Of a DNA stretch of 64,000 nucleotides, positions 1-9,126 are shown piece by piece (position 1 is the first letter of the stretch; the number at the start of each line of letters is the position of its first letter). The notes under the pieces were generated by a model that made no database searches, was not told the origin of the DNA, and was given only the letters and a program-made list of their open reading frames with translations. The stretch comes from Salipiger pentaromativorans (GTDB lineage Bacteria; Pseudomonadota; Alphaproteobacteria; Rhodobacterales; Rhodobacteraceae). The DNA lies in contig NZ_JAMDHK010000012.1 in assembly GCF_024721115.1 (NCBI RefSeq), forward strand, positions 95,566-159,565. The letters are read 5' to 3'. The translations under genes were made by a program, and so were the position numbers.

Positions 1-729
1 ATCGCCACCGATTATTTCGCTCCCGAGAAAGAGGGCCAGCCGGCCCGTATCCGCGCCTATGCCAGTTTCGACGCATCCAAGGTGACCTCTGCCCCGGCCT
101 TCGGACAGCTCGAGGGCGGCTATTTCGCGATCCTGATCGACCAGGGCAAGGGCACGACCCCTTATCAGGGGATCACACCGCTGGCCGGCGGCTCGCTGGC
201 CGCCTGTGCGGAGGCCTATTTCGCCCAGTCCGAACAGATTCCCACCCGGTTCGCGCTGAACTACGGCAAGGTGATGAACGCCGACGGCAGCGGCGAATGG
301 CGCGCCGGCGGGCTAATGATCCAGTCGATGCCTAAGGCTTCGCCCTTTGCGCAGGGCGGCGGTTCGGGCGACGGTGGGCTGCTGCGCGCCGAGGATCTGG
401 TGCATGGCGACGAGGAAGAGAACTGGCGGCGGGTGAATTTCCACGTCGATACGGTGGACGAGCTCGAGCTGATCGGGCCCGATCTGCCGCCCACCGACCT
501 GCTGGTCCGGCTGTTTCACGAGGAACAGCCGCGGGTCTTCGATGCCCAGCCGGTGCGCTTCGGCTGCACCTGCTCGGAAGACCGCGTGCGGCAGTCGCTG
601 TCGATCTACTCGGCGAAGGACATCCAGAAGATGACCACGCCCGAGGGTCTGGTGACCGCCGATTGTCAGTTCTGCGGCGCCCATTACGAGCTCGACCCCG
701 AGACCGTGGGGTTCGAGGCGAAGAAGTGA
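1..729 (+). CDS. hslO: Hsp33 redox chaperone, 5' end outside window
   Basis: Cytoplasmic redox-switch holdase that prevents aggregation under oxidative or heat stress. The frame is open from the first base, so about the first 50-80 residues are missing. The C-terminal zinc/redox switch is visible: a CTC motif (FGCTCSEDRV), then about 30 residues later CQFCGAHYEL, giving the CxC and CxxC pairs typical of Hsp33. The N-terminal part in the window (GGYFAILIDQGKG, then YFAQSEQIPTRFAL) matches the family's folded domain. The internal GTG at 82 is not the true start because the coding frame runs on upstream. The stop overlaps the GTG of the next gene by 4 bp (GTGA), suggesting translational coupling. 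Confidence 0.93.
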   Translation: MATDYFAPEKEGQPARIRAYASFDASKVTSAPAFGQLEGGYFAILIDQGKGTTPYQGITPLAGGSLAACAEAYFAQSEQIPTRFALNYGKVMNADGSGEWRAGGLMIQSMPKASPFAQGGGSGDGGLLRAEDLVHGDEEENWRRVNFHVDTVDELELIGPDLPPTDLLVRLFHEEQPRVFDAQPVRFGCTCSEDRVRQSLSIYSAKDIQKMTTPEGLVTADCQFCGAHYELDPETVGFEAKK

Positions 730-1331
730 GCGTCAGCGGGGATCAGATCGCGGCGCTGCGCCGGGCGATGGCGGCGGACAGCGCGCCGTCGTCGGATTTC
801 GATCTGAACCCCGAAACCGTACTGCCCGAGACCCGCAAGCTGCGCCCCGCAGGCGTGCTTGCGGCGTTTCTGCCGGGGCGGGACGGGCTGGAACTGCTGC
901 TGACGAAGCGCTCCTCGAAGCTCAAGCATCATCCGGGACAGATCGCCTTTCCCGGCGGCAAGGTCGACCCCGGCGACGACGGGCCCACGGGCGCGGCCCT
1001 GCGCGAGGCGCACGAAGAGGTTGGGCTGCCTTCCGAGACCGTCGAGCTGCTGGGCACGATGCCGCCGCATGAAACGGTGACGGGGTTCCTCGTGACACCG
1101 GTTCTGGGCCTTGTCAGAGACGATTTCACTCCGGTTCCCGAACCCGGAGAGGTGGCCGAGATCTTTCGCGTGCCCTTTGCCCATGTGACCGATCCGGCGC
1201 GGTTCAGCGTGCAGCGGCGGCGCTGGCGCGGCCAGTGGCGGCTCTATTACACCGTGCCGTTCGGACCCTATTACATCTGGGGCGCCACGGCGCGGATGCT
1301 GCGGGCGCTCGCCGACCGGATGGCCTCGTGA
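726..1331 (+). CDS. Nudix hydrolase, CoA pyrophosphatase type
   Basis: Predicted to hydrolyse CoA or acyl-CoA to 3',5'-ADP and phosphopantetheine. The protein has 201 aa from the GTG at 726. The CoA-type signature LLTKRSSKLKHHPGQIAFPG lies at about residues 58-77, followed directly by the Nudix box GGKxD...REAHEEVGL (about 77-101) with the metal-binding REXXEE residues. An upstream ATG at 663 would lie inside hslO, whereas the GTG overlaps the hslO stop by 4 bp, so GTG is preferred. It is coupled in the same way to the CCA-adding enzyme downstream. Confidence 0.9.
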   Translation: MSVSGDQIAALRRAMAADSAPSSDFDLNPETVLPETRKLRPAGVLAAFLPGRDGLELLLTKRSSKLKHHPGQIAFPGGKVDPGDDGPTGAALREAHEEVGLPSETVELLGTMPPHETVTGFLVTPVLGLVRDDFTPVPEPGEVAEIFRVPFAHVTDPARFSVQRRRWRGQWRLYYTVPFGPYYIWGATARMLRALADRMAS

Positions 1332-2476
1332 CAGAGGTCACCGGAGACTGGCTGACCTGCGATTCCACGCAGGAGGTGCTGGCCATGCTCGAGGCGGCGG
1401 GGCATGTGGCCTATGTGGTCGGCGGTTGCGTGCGCAACGCGCTGATGGGGGTGCCGGTCGCCGATGTGGACATCGCCACCGATGCGCGCCCCGAGCGGGT
1501 GGTGGCGCTGGCCGAAGCGGCGGGGCTGAAACCCGTGCCCACGGGCATTGACCATGGCACGGTGACGGTGGTCGCGGAGGGCATCGGGCATGAGGTGACC
1601 ACCTTCCGCGCCGATGTCGAAACCGATGGGCGCCGGGCGGTGGTGCGCTATTCCGACGACATTGCCGAGGACGCGATGCGGCGGGATTTCACCATGAACG
1701 CCCTTTATGCCGATGCGCGCGGGTTGGTGCTCGACCCGCTGGGCGGGTTGCCCGACCTCGAGGCGCGGCGGGTGCGGTTCATTCGCGATGCGGGCGAGCG
1801 TATCCGCGAGGACTATCTCCGCATCCTGCGTTTCTTCCGCTTCTCCGCCTGGTATGGCGATCCCGAAATGGGCGTCGATCCCGAAGCGCTTGCCGGGATT
1901 GCCGCCAATCTCGACGGGCTGGCCAGCCTCTCGGCCGAGCGGGTCGGGCAGGAACTGGCGCGGCTGCTTTCCGCCCCCGATCCAGCGCCCTCGATCGCGG
2001 TGATGGAGCAGGTGGGGGTGCTGGCCCGGGTGCTGCCCGGAGCGAGCGCGCGGTCGCTGGCGCCGCTGGTCGCCATCGAAGAGGCGCTGGGCCTTGCACC
2101 GGACCCGATGCGCCGGCTGGCGGTTCTGGGGGTGTTCGACGGGCGCGCCCTGCGGTTCTCGAAGGCGCGGCAACGGCAACTCGAGGCGTATCAGAGCCTG
2201 ATTTCCCATTTGGCAGGGCCGGCCGAGACAGCCTATCGCCACGGTGCCGCGATGGCCTGGGACATTGCCGCCCTGCGCGCGGCCAGCCTCGAACAACCGG
2301 TGCCGCCGGACACGGCCGACGAGATCGCGAAAGGGACGGCGGCGGTGTTCCCGGTCCGGCCGCGCGATCTGATGCCGGGGCTCCAGGGCGCAGCGCTGGG
2401 CGATGCGCTCCGGGCGCTGGAGGCGCGCTGGATCGCCTCGGGGTTCACGCTGAGCCGGGCCGACCTGCTGGCATGA
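1328..2476 (+). CDS. cca: CCA tRNA nucleotidyltransferase
   Basis: Class II nucleotidyltransferase of the poly(A) polymerase/CCA-adding family, which repairs or adds the 3' CCA of tRNAs. From the GTG at 1328 the protein has 382 aa. The N-terminal head carries VVGGCVRNALMG (about 30-41), the metal-binding DVDIAT (46-51), RRDFTMNAL and REDYLRILRFFRF, all in family order. The C-terminal part is helical. The nearby pairing with a Nudix hydrolase is common in this group. Both tRNA genes in the window already encode CCA, so repair may be the main job. Poly(A) polymerase activity cannot be excluded from sequence alone. Confidence 0.92.
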   Translation: MTEVTGDWLTCDSTQEVLAMLEAAGHVAYVVGGCVRNALMGVPVADVDIATDARPERVVALAEAAGLKPVPTGIDHGTVTVVAEGIGHEVTTFRADVETDGRRAVVRYSDDIAEDAMRRDFTMNALYADARGLVLDPLGGLPDLEARRVRFIRDAGERIREDYLRILRFFRFSAWYGDPEMGVDPEALAGIAANLDGLASLSAERVGQELARLLSAPDPAPSIAVMEQVGVLARVLPGASARSLAPLVAIEEALGLAPDPMRRLAVLGVFDGRALRFSKARQRQLEAYQSLISHLAGPAETAYRHGAAMAWDIAALRAASLEQPVPPDTADEIAKGTAAVFPVRPRDLMPGLQGAALGDALRALEARWIASGFTLSRADLLA

Positions 2477-3057
2477 CCGTCGATCCGTTTTACGGTTTCG
2501 TCTTTCTGGGCCTGTTCTCGCCGGGGCCGAATGTCATTTTGCTTACCGCCTCGGGCGCGCGTTTCGGCATCCGGCCCACGCTGCCGCATGTCTTCGGCGT
2601 CGTGCTGGGGGTGGGCCTCACCGCGGCGCTGACCGGGCTCGGCATCGCTGCCCTGCTGCAACGGCTGCCCGCGCTGGAGCTGGCGCTCAAATGCGCGGCG
2701 AGCCTGTGGATGCTTTACATGGCCTGGGGCCTCTGGACCGCAGAGCGGCGCCGGGGCAGGGCCGAGCGCGACCGGCCCATGCGCTTTGGCGAGGCGGTGC
2801 TGTTTCAATGGGTGAATCCCAAGGTCTGGGCGGTGGAGCTGGCCGCCGCCTCGGCCTATCCCGGCGATGGCGGCCCCTGGGCCGAGGCGGTGCGGCTGGG
2901 CTTGAGTTTTTCGGGGCTCAATCTGGGGGTCTGCCTGTTGTGGATCAGCGCCGGGGCGTTGCTCACCTACCTGCTGACCACCCCGGCGGCCTGGCGGATC
3001 TTCACCCGGATCATGGCCGTGGCGCTGGGCAGTTTTTCCGTCATGGTCTTCCTGTAA
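2473..3057 (+). CDS. LysE/RhtB family amino-acid exporter
   Basis: Inner-membrane exporter of the LysE/RhtB family, 194 aa with about six hydrophobic segments. The N-terminal family signature SPGPNVILLTASGARFGIR (about 16-34) is clear, and MLYMAWGLWTA follows in the middle. The ATG overlaps the cca stop by 4 bp. The substrate is not predictable; family members export amino acids, homoserine lactones or similar small molecules. It may be co-transcribed with the ABC exporter genes that follow. Confidence 0.88.
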   Translation: MTVDPFYGFVFLGLFSPGPNVILLTASGARFGIRPTLPHVFGVVLGVGLTAALTGLGIAALLQRLPALELALKCAASLWMLYMAWGLWTAERRRGRAERDRPMRFGEAVLFQWVNPKVWAVELAAASAYPGDGGPWAEAVRLGLSFSGLNLGVCLLWISAGALLTYLLTTPAAWRIFTRIMAVALGSFSVMVFL

Positions 3058-3100
3058 GAAATCGGTGAGACTGCCCCCTCACCCCGAGGATTTCGCCCCG

Positions 3101-4945
3101 ATGTTCCGCTTTTTCGAAAACCTGGTGGACCCTTACACCCCTTACCCGCCGACGGATCATCCGCCGACGCGGCTATTGCCGTTCCTGATGGACTATGCGC
3201 GGCCCTTCCGCCGCCTGTTCGTCTGGGCCGGTCTGCTGTCGGTGGTCGTGGCGCTGGTCGAGATCGGGCTGATCTGGGCCATGGGATGGGTGGTCGACAT
3301 CCTCGCGGGCGATCCGGCGCAGGTCTGGGAGGCGCATGGCGCCACGCTGATCGCGCTGGCGCTGTTCGTCCTGTTGCTGCGCCCACTGTTGCAGGCGCTG
3401 GATGTGCTGGTGCTCAACAATGCGATCATGCCGAATTTCGGCACGCTGATCCGCTGGCGGGCGCATGCGCAGGTGCTGCGCCAGTCCGTCGGCTGGTTCG
3501 AGAACGATTTCGCCGGCCGCATCGCCAATCGCATCATGCAGACGCCCCCGGCGGCGGGCGAGGCGGTGTTCCATGTCTTTGACGCCATCGCCTTTGCGCT
3601 GGCCTATGTGGTCGGCGCCGCGGTGATGCTGGGCGATGCGGACCCGCGGCTGATGATCCCGCTGATCCTGTGGCTGGGGCTTTACGGCTGGCTGATGCGC
3701 TGGACGATCCGGCGCGTGGGCGCCGCCTCCAAGGCGGCGTCGGATGCGCGCAGCCTCGTCAACGGGCGGGTGGTGGATGCCTATACCAATATCCACTCGG
3801 TGAAGATGTTCGCGCAGGACGCGCAGGAGCTGGATTACGCCAGAGAGGCCATCGACCGCACGCGCGAGACGGTTCAGGCGGAAATGCGGCTCTTTACGCT
3901 GATGGACGTGGCGCTGGTCACGCTGAACGGTCTGCTGATCGTGGGTGTTGTGGGCTGGGCGCTGCTGCTCTGGATGCAGGGCAGCGCCAGTGTCGGTGTG
4001 GTGGCGGCGGCCACGGCGCTGACCTTGCGGCTCAATGCCATGACCGGCTGGATCATGTGGGCGCTGACCACCTTCTTCCGGCAGCTTGGCGTGGTGGCCG
4101 AGGGGATGCAGACCATCGCCCAGCCCATCGCGCTGGTGGATGCGCCGGAGGCAAAGCCGCTGATGCTTGAAAAGGGCGAGATCGTGCTCGACCATCTCAG
4201 CCATCACTACGGGCGCGACAGCGGCGGGCTCGACGATATTTCCCTGACCATCGCGCCGGGCGAGAAGATCGGGCTTGTGGGGCGCTCGGGCGCGGGGAAA
4301 TCGACCCTCGTGAAGCTGCTTTTGCGGTTTTACGATGCCGAGCAAGGGCGCATCCTGATCGACGGGCAGAACATCGCGACGGTCACCCAGGACAGTCTGC
4401 GGCGCGAGATCGGCATGGTGCAGCAGGACAGCGCACTGCTGCACCGCTCGGTGCGCGACAACCTGCTCTACGGCAGCCCCGATGCCAGCGAGGCCGAGGT
4501 GATCGCCGCCGCGAAACAGGCACAGGCGCATGAATTCATTCTCGGGCTACGGGACCCCGAGGGGCGCAGTGGCTACGATGCCCATGTGGGCGAACGCGGG
4601 GTAAAGCTCTCGGGCGGGCAGCGGCAGCGGATCGCGCTGGCGCGGGTGATCCTCAAGGATGCGCCGGTGCTGCTGCTCGACGAGGCGACCTCGGCGCTGG
4701 ATTCCGAGGTCGAGGCGGCGATCCAGGACACGCTTTACGGCATGATGGAGGGCAAGACGGTGATCGCCATCGCGCACCGCCTGTCGACCATCGCGCAGAT
4801 GGACCGGATCCTCGTGCTGGATCGCGGACGCATTGTCGAGCAAGGCAGCCATGACGTGCTTTTGGCGCAGTCCGGCCTATATGCCGGGTTCTGGGCCCGC
4901 CAGTCCGGCGGCTTTCTCGATCCCGACACACAGGCAGCGGAATGA
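3101..4945 (+). CDS. ABC exporter half-transporter (TMD-NBD), subunit 1
   Basis: Type IV ABC exporter, 614 aa: an N-terminal six-helix membrane domain (about 30-330) fused to an ATPase domain. Walker A is GRSGAGKST, the signature LSGGQRQRIALARV, and Walker B LLLDEATSALD with the catalytic glutamate and an H-loop in AIAHRLST. The ATG at 3101 (MFRFFENL) is preferred over the GTG at 3065 because a GAGGA ribosome-binding site lies about 10 bases upstream of it. The gene overlaps a second half-transporter of the same architecture by 4 bp, so the two probably form a heterodimer. Substrate unknown; lipid or drug export is typical for the family. Confidence 0.92.
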   Translation: MFRFFENLVDPYTPYPPTDHPPTRLLPFLMDYARPFRRLFVWAGLLSVVVALVEIGLIWAMGWVVDILAGDPAQVWEAHGATLIALALFVLLLRPLLQALDVLVLNNAIMPNFGTLIRWRAHAQVLRQSVGWFENDFAGRIANRIMQTPPAAGEAVFHVFDAIAFALAYVVGAAVMLGDADPRLMIPLILWLGLYGWLMRWTIRRVGAASKAASDARSLVNGRVVDAYTNIHSVKMFAQDAQELDYAREAIDRTRETVQAEMRLFTLMDVALVTLNGLLIVGVVGWALLLWMQGSASVGVVAAATALTLRLNAMTGWIMWALTTFFRQLGVVAEGMQTIAQPIALVDAPEAKPLMLEKGEIVLDHLSHHYGRDSGGLDDISLTIAPGEKIGLVGRSGAGKSTLVKLLLRFYDAEQGRILIDGQNIATVTQDSLRREIGMVQQDSALLHRSVRDNLLYGSPDASEAEVIAAAKQAQAHEFILGLRDPEGRSGYDAHVGERGVKLSGGQRQRIALARVILKDAPVLLLDEATSALDSEVEAAIQDTLYGMMEGKTVIAIAHRLSTIAQMDRILVLDRGRIVEQGSHDVLLAQSGLYAGFWARQSGGFLDPDTQAAE

Positions 4946-6777
4946 CCTTATCCGATCTTATCGACCCTTTTTCCCGCGCGCATACGCCACCGCCCCGGAC
5001 CCTGGGGCGTTTCACGCTCTGGGCGCTGCGCGGCGCCTGGCCGGTGCTGCTGCCCGCGGCGCTGTTTTCGGTGCTGGGCGGGGTGACCGAGGTTCTGACC
5101 GCGAAACTTCTGGGTGACGTGATCGACCGGGCGCTGTCGGGCTCGCCCGCGACGATCTTTGCCGAGCACGGGCTGTTCCTGCTGCTGTGCCTGGGCTTCT
5201 TCATGCTGCTGCGGCCGGCGATTCTGGGGCTTTCGGCCTATACGCAATCGGTGATGATGCAGCCCAACGTCTTCAACCTGATCCTGAGCCGCGTGCACCG
5301 CTATACGCTGGGCCATTCCGTCACCTTCTTCGACAACGATTTCGCGGGACGGATCTCGCAGAAGGAGATGCAGACCGCGCGGGCACTGAACGATGTGATC
5401 TCGGAGGTGGTGCAGGCGATGCTGTTCGCGCTGGCCTCGGTCATCGGGTCGGTGTGGCTGGTGGGCTCGGTCGATTGGCGGATCGCCATCGGGCTGGTGC
5501 TGTGGATCATCGCCTACGGGCTGCTGATCCGCGTGTTCATGCCCAAGATCCGCGTGCGCTCGCAGGCGCGGGCGGCGGCGCGGGCGATGGTGACCGGTCA
5601 GCTTGTGGATACGGTGACCAATATCAAGACGGTCAAGCTGTTTGCCCATGACGATTTCGAGGATCAGGCGGCGCTGGGCGCGATGTCGACCTATCGCGAC
5701 CGGTTCATCGCCTTCGGCCATGTGGCGGCGACCTTCCGTTTCTGGCTGATGTCTCTGGCGGGGACGCTGCCGGTGGTGATGATCGGCAGCGCGCTGTTCT
5801 TCTGGTCGCAGGGCTTTGTATCGGCGGGCGACATCGCTGCCACCGGCGCGGTGGCGCTGCGGCTGTCGCAGATGACTGGCTGGGTGAGTTTCACGCTGAT
5901 GGGGATCTACGCCAATGTCGGCGAGATCGAGGACGGCATCCGCACGATCACGCCGGCGCATACGCTGCTCGACGCGCCGGGCGCGGCGCCGCTCGAGGTG
6001 ACGGCGGGCCGGATCGAGTTCCGCGAGGTGGGTTTCGCCTATGGCCGCGAAAGCGGCGGGGTCGAGCATATCGCACTCGACATCAAACCGGGCGAGAAAG
6101 TCGGTGTGGTGGGTGCCTCGGGCGCCGGGAAATCCACCATGGTGGCGCTGCTGCTGCGGCTCTATGACGCCGAAAAGGGCGGGATTTTCATCGACGGGCA
6201 GAACGTGTCGGAGGTGACGCAGGAAAGCCTTCGGCGGCAGATCGGCATGGTCACGCAGGAAACCGCCATGTTCAACCGCTCGGCGCTGGACAATATCCGT
6301 TACGGTCGCCCCGGAGCCTCGATGGACGACGTGATTGCGGCGGCGAAAAAGGCCGAGGCGCATGAGTTCATCCTGACGCTGAGGGATCATATGGGGCGCG
6401 AAGGGTACGACGCGCATCTGGGCGAACGCGGCGTGAAGCTGTCGGGCGGGCAGCGGCAGCGGATCGCGCTGGCGCGCGCGATCCTCAAGGATGCGCCGAT
6501 TCTGGTGCTGGACGAGGCGACCTCGGCGCTCGATTCCGAGGTGGAAGCCTCGATCCAGTCGGCGCTGGAGCGGGTGATGGAGGGCAAGACGGTTCTGGCC
6601 ATCGCGCACCGGCTGTCCACCCTTTCCGAGATGGACCGGATCATCGTGCTCGACCGGGGCCATATCGCCGAGCAGGGCACCCACGACGCGCTTCTGGCGG
6701 AGGGCGGGCTTTATGCGCGCTACTGGAACCGGCAGTCGGGCGGGTTCGTGAACCCCGAGGAGGAGGCCGCCGAGTGA
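4942..6777 (+). CDS. ABC exporter half-transporter (TMD-NBD), subunit 2
   Basis: Partner of the preceding half-transporter, 611 aa. Six membrane helices are followed by an ATPase domain with Walker A GASGAGKST, signature LSGGQRQRIALARA, Walker B LVLDEATSALD and AIAHRLST. Both subunits keep all catalytic residues, so neither site looks degenerate as in some heterodimeric exporters. The two proteins share many stretches, for example NDFAGRI in the membrane domain and the block around the signature motif, which points to an old tandem duplication. The ATG overlaps the previous stop by 4 bp. Confidence 0.92.
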   Translation: MTLSDLIDPFSRAHTPPPRTLGRFTLWALRGAWPVLLPAALFSVLGGVTEVLTAKLLGDVIDRALSGSPATIFAEHGLFLLLCLGFFMLLRPAILGLSAYTQSVMMQPNVFNLILSRVHRYTLGHSVTFFDNDFAGRISQKEMQTARALNDVISEVVQAMLFALASVIGSVWLVGSVDWRIAIGLVLWIIAYGLLIRVFMPKIRVRSQARAAARAMVTGQLVDTVTNIKTVKLFAHDDFEDQAALGAMSTYRDRFIAFGHVAATFRFWLMSLAGTLPVVMIGSALFFWSQGFVSAGDIAATGAVALRLSQMTGWVSFTLMGIYANVGEIEDGIRTITPAHTLLDAPGAAPLEVTAGRIEFREVGFAYGRESGGVEHIALDIKPGEKVGVVGASGAGKSTMVALLLRLYDAEKGGIFIDGQNVSEVTQESLRRQIGMVTQETAMFNRSALDNIRYGRPGASMDDVIAAAKKAEAHEFILTLRDHMGREGYDAHLGERGVKLSGGQRQRIALARAILKDAPILVLDEATSALDSEVEASIQSALERVMEGKTVLAIAHRLSTLSEMDRIIVLDRGHIAEQGTHDALLAEGGLYARYWNRQSGGFVNPEEEAAE

Positions 6778-7349
6778 AGCGCGTCATGATCGTGGGTCAG
6801 CCCGGCGCGGGCAAATCCACGCTGGCGCGGCAGCTGGGCGCCCGGACTGGGTTGCCGGTGGTGCATGTGGACATGATCCACTGGTTGCCGGGTTGGGTCG
6901 AGCGGCCCCGCGCGGAAAAACTGGCGATGGCGCGCGAGGTCGAGTTGGGCGCCGCCTGGATCTTTGAGGGCGGGCTGTCGGAAAACTATCCGCACCGCCT
7001 GTCGCGCGCCGATACGCTCATCGTGCTCGACCTGCCGCTGTGGCTGCGCGCCTGGCGGGTGTTCCGGCGCACGCTGGGCCAATACGGGCGCAGCCGGCCC
7101 GATTTGCCGGAGAATTGCCCCGAGCGCTTCGATCCCGCGTTCTGGAAATGGATCTGGGACACGCGCCGGACGGGGGCGGAGAAGAACCGCGCGCTGATCG
7201 GGCAGGCGGGGCCGGAGGTGGCGGTTCATCATTTGCGCTCGCCGCGTGCGGTGCGGCGCTTTCTGGCGGGGCTCGACGCGGCGCTTGTTTCGGGGCATGA
7301 GGCTGCGCATGGAACAGGTCACGATCGAACGGCTGGGGCATCAGGGTGA
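6774..7349 (+). CDS. P-loop kinase-like protein (adenylate kinase/FlaR type)
   Basis: Small cytoplasmic P-loop NTPase of 191 aa. Walker A GQPGAGKST is at about residues 8-16, followed by VVHVDMIHWLPGW, the 'D..HW' region typical of the FlaR/topology-modulation-like group of adenylate-kinase-fold proteins. DTLIVLDLPLWLRAWRV looks like the Walker B strand. The start codon is the GTG overlapping the ABC gene stop. The C-terminus overlaps the next gene by about 41 bp. Substrate is unknown. Confidence 0.8.
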   Translation: MKRVMIVGQPGAGKSTLARQLGARTGLPVVHVDMIHWLPGWVERPRAEKLAMAREVELGAAWIFEGGLSENYPHRLSRADTLIVLDLPLWLRAWRVFRRTLGQYGRSRPDLPENCPERFDPAFWKWIWDTRRTGAEKNRALIGQAGPEVAVHHLRSPRAVRRFLAGLDAALVSGHEAAHGTGHDRTAGASG

Positions 7350-8532
7350 CGGCATCGCGCCGGGGCCGGTCTTTGTGCCGGGGGCGCTTCCGGGCGAGCT
7401 GGTAGAGGGCGAGATCGACGGCGGGGTGATGCGCGACGCGCGCATTCTCACGCCGTCGGAAATGCGGGTGCGCGCGCCCTGCCGTCATGCGAAAGGCTGT
7501 GGCGGTTGCCAGTTGCAGCACGCGCGCGACGATTTTGTCGCGGGCTGGAAGCAGGATGTTGTGCGGCAGGCCCTGGCGGCGCACGGGCTGGAGACCGAAT
7601 TTCGACCCTGTTCCACCTCGAAGCCGCAAAGCCGCCGCCGCGCCGCCTTTTCCGTGCGGCGGACCAAGAAGGGGGCGCTGGCGGGGTTCCACATGAAGGG
7701 CTCGGACGTGATCGTTCCGGTGCCCGATTGTCTGCTGGTCGATCCGAAACTCGCCGCCGCGTTGCCGCTGGTCGAGGAGCTGGCGGTGCTGGGGGCCAGC
7801 CGCAAGGGCGCGCTGTCGGTGCTGGTCACGGTGAGTCTCATGGGGCTGGATCTTGCGGTCACCGGGGGCAAGCCGCTCGATCCGGCGCTGCAATCGGATC
7901 TGGCGGATCTCGCCCGCGCCCATGATGTGGCGCGCATCGCCTGGGGCGACGAGGTGGCGCTGACCCGCCGTCCGCCGACCCAGCGCATGGGCCGCGCCGA
8001 GGTGGTGCCGCCGCCCGGCGCTTTCCTTCAGGCCACGCCCGAGGGCGAGGCGGCGCTGCTGTCCGGCGTGCGCGAGATCACCGGCGATGCGGCGCATGTG
8101 GTCGATCTTTTCGCTGGCTGCGGCACCTTTGCGCTGCCGCTGGCGGAAACCGCGCGGGTGCATGCGGTCGAGGGCGACAGGGCGATGATGGCGGCGCTGG
8201 ACAAGGGCTGGCGCATGGCCGAAGGGCTGCGCCATGTGACGCATGAGGCGCGCGACCTCTTCCGCAACCCGCTGCTGCCCGACGAGCTGAAACGCTTCGA
8301 TGCCGCCGTGATCGACCCGCCGCGCGCGGGCGCCGAGGCGCAGGTGGCCGAGCTGGCCCGCGCCGGCATTCCGCGCATCGCCTATGTGTCGTGCAACCCG
8401 GTCACCTTTGCACGCGATGCGGCGGCGCTTGATCTGGCGGGTTACACGCTCGACTGGTTGCGCGTGGTCGATCAGTTCCGCTGGTCGACCCATGTGGAGC
8501 TGGTGGCAAGCCTGACGCTCACGGATCGGTGA
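7309..8532 (+). CDS. RumA/TrmA-type m5U RNA methyltransferase
   Basis: Class I SAM-dependent RNA methyltransferase of 407 aa, predicted to make 5-methyluridine in 23S rRNA (RlmC/RlmD type) or tRNA. A short TRAM-like N-terminus precedes an iron-sulfur motif, CRHAKGCGGCQLQH. The SAM pocket is VDLFAGCGTFALPLAE, the active-site motif is AAVIDPPRAGAEAQ, and the catalytic cysteine sits in AYVSCNPVTFARD. The ATG at 7309 has a GAGG 6 bases upstream; an ATG at 7297 in the same frame is possible. The exact target position cannot be decided from sequence. Confidence 0.9.
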   Translation: MEQVTIERLGHQGDGIAPGPVFVPGALPGELVEGEIDGGVMRDARILTPSEMRVRAPCRHAKGCGGCQLQHARDDFVAGWKQDVVRQALAAHGLETEFRPCSTSKPQSRRRAAFSVRRTKKGALAGFHMKGSDVIVPVPDCLLVDPKLAAALPLVEELAVLGASRKGALSVLVTVSLMGLDLAVTGGKPLDPALQSDLADLARAHDVARIAWGDEVALTRRPPTQRMGRAEVVPPPGAFLQATPEGEAALLSGVREITGDAAHVVDLFAGCGTFALPLAETARVHAVEGDRAMMAALDKGWRMAEGLRHVTHEARDLFRNPLLPDELKRFDAAVIDPPRAGAEAQVAELARAGIPRIAYVSCNPVTFARDAAALDLAGYTLDWLRVVDQFRWSTHVELVASLTLTDR

Positions 8533-8613
8533 ACGGGTCGCCGCAAGCGCATCGCAGATCTGTTCCGAAGACCCGTTTTGCGGTATAGGTCACAAAAAAC
8601 AACGAGCGGACAG

Positions 8614-9105
8614 ATGCGGTTTCTCAGGGTAATTCTCGTGCTCACGGTGGCGGTCAGCGCCACGGCGTGCAGCAAGTTCAAAAGTTACGACGGTCCGGAG
8701 GTCACTCAGATCGTCGTGCAGAAAAGTCAGCGGCGGATGTATCTCCTGCACAATCAGGAGGTGCTCAAGAGCTATGACATCGGGCTGGGCTTTGCCCCCG
8801 AGGGTCACAAGCAGATCGAGGGCGACGGCAAGACGCCGGAGGGGATGTATTTCATCGACCGGCGCAACCCGAACTCGAATTATCACCTGAGCATCGGGAT
8901 TTCCTATCCCAATCCGGTGGACCGCATGGCTGCCGCGGATCTGGGCAAGAGCCCGGGTGGTGACATCTTCATCCACGGGCGTCCCTGGAAGGACCGCAAG
9001 GGCGGGCGCGACTGGACCGCGGGCTGCATCGCGGTCACCAATCGCGAGATGGAAGACATCTATGCCATGGTGCGCAACGGCACGCCGATCAGCATCGCCC
9101 CGTGA
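8614..9105 (+). CDS. L,D-transpeptidase (YkuD domain) lipoprotein
   Basis: Predicted periplasmic L,D-transpeptidase acting on peptidoglycan peptides or on attachment of proteins to peptidoglycan. From the ATG at 8614 (163 aa) a hydrophobic leader ends in a plausible lipobox (VSATAC). The YkuD domain follows: QRRMYLLHNQEVLKSYDIG, DGKTPEGMYFI, and the active-site block FIHGRP...DWTAGCIAVTN with the catalytic cysteine. The GTP(I)S end is typical. The in-frame ATG at 8578 would put charged residues before the leader and is less likely. A second, Tat-exported YkuD protein lies 0.8 kb downstream. Confidence 0.88.
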   Translation: MRFLRVILVLTVAVSATACSKFKSYDGPEVTQIVVQKSQRRMYLLHNQEVLKSYDIGLGFAPEGHKQIEGDGKTPEGMYFIDRRNPNSNYHLSIGISYPNPVDRMAAADLGKSPGGDIFIHGRPWKDRKGGRDWTAGCIAVTNREMEDIYAMVRNGTPISIAP

Positions 9106-9126
9106 CCGCGCCGCCGGGCGGCTCCG

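Noticed and set aside
4948..6684. 578-aa minus-strand open frame opposite the second ABC half-transporter
   Set aside because: It is the antisense shadow of a high-GC gene, rich in Arg, His and Gln, without any domain. The ABC protein on the other strand has all its motifs. Many other long antisense frames were left out for the same reason.
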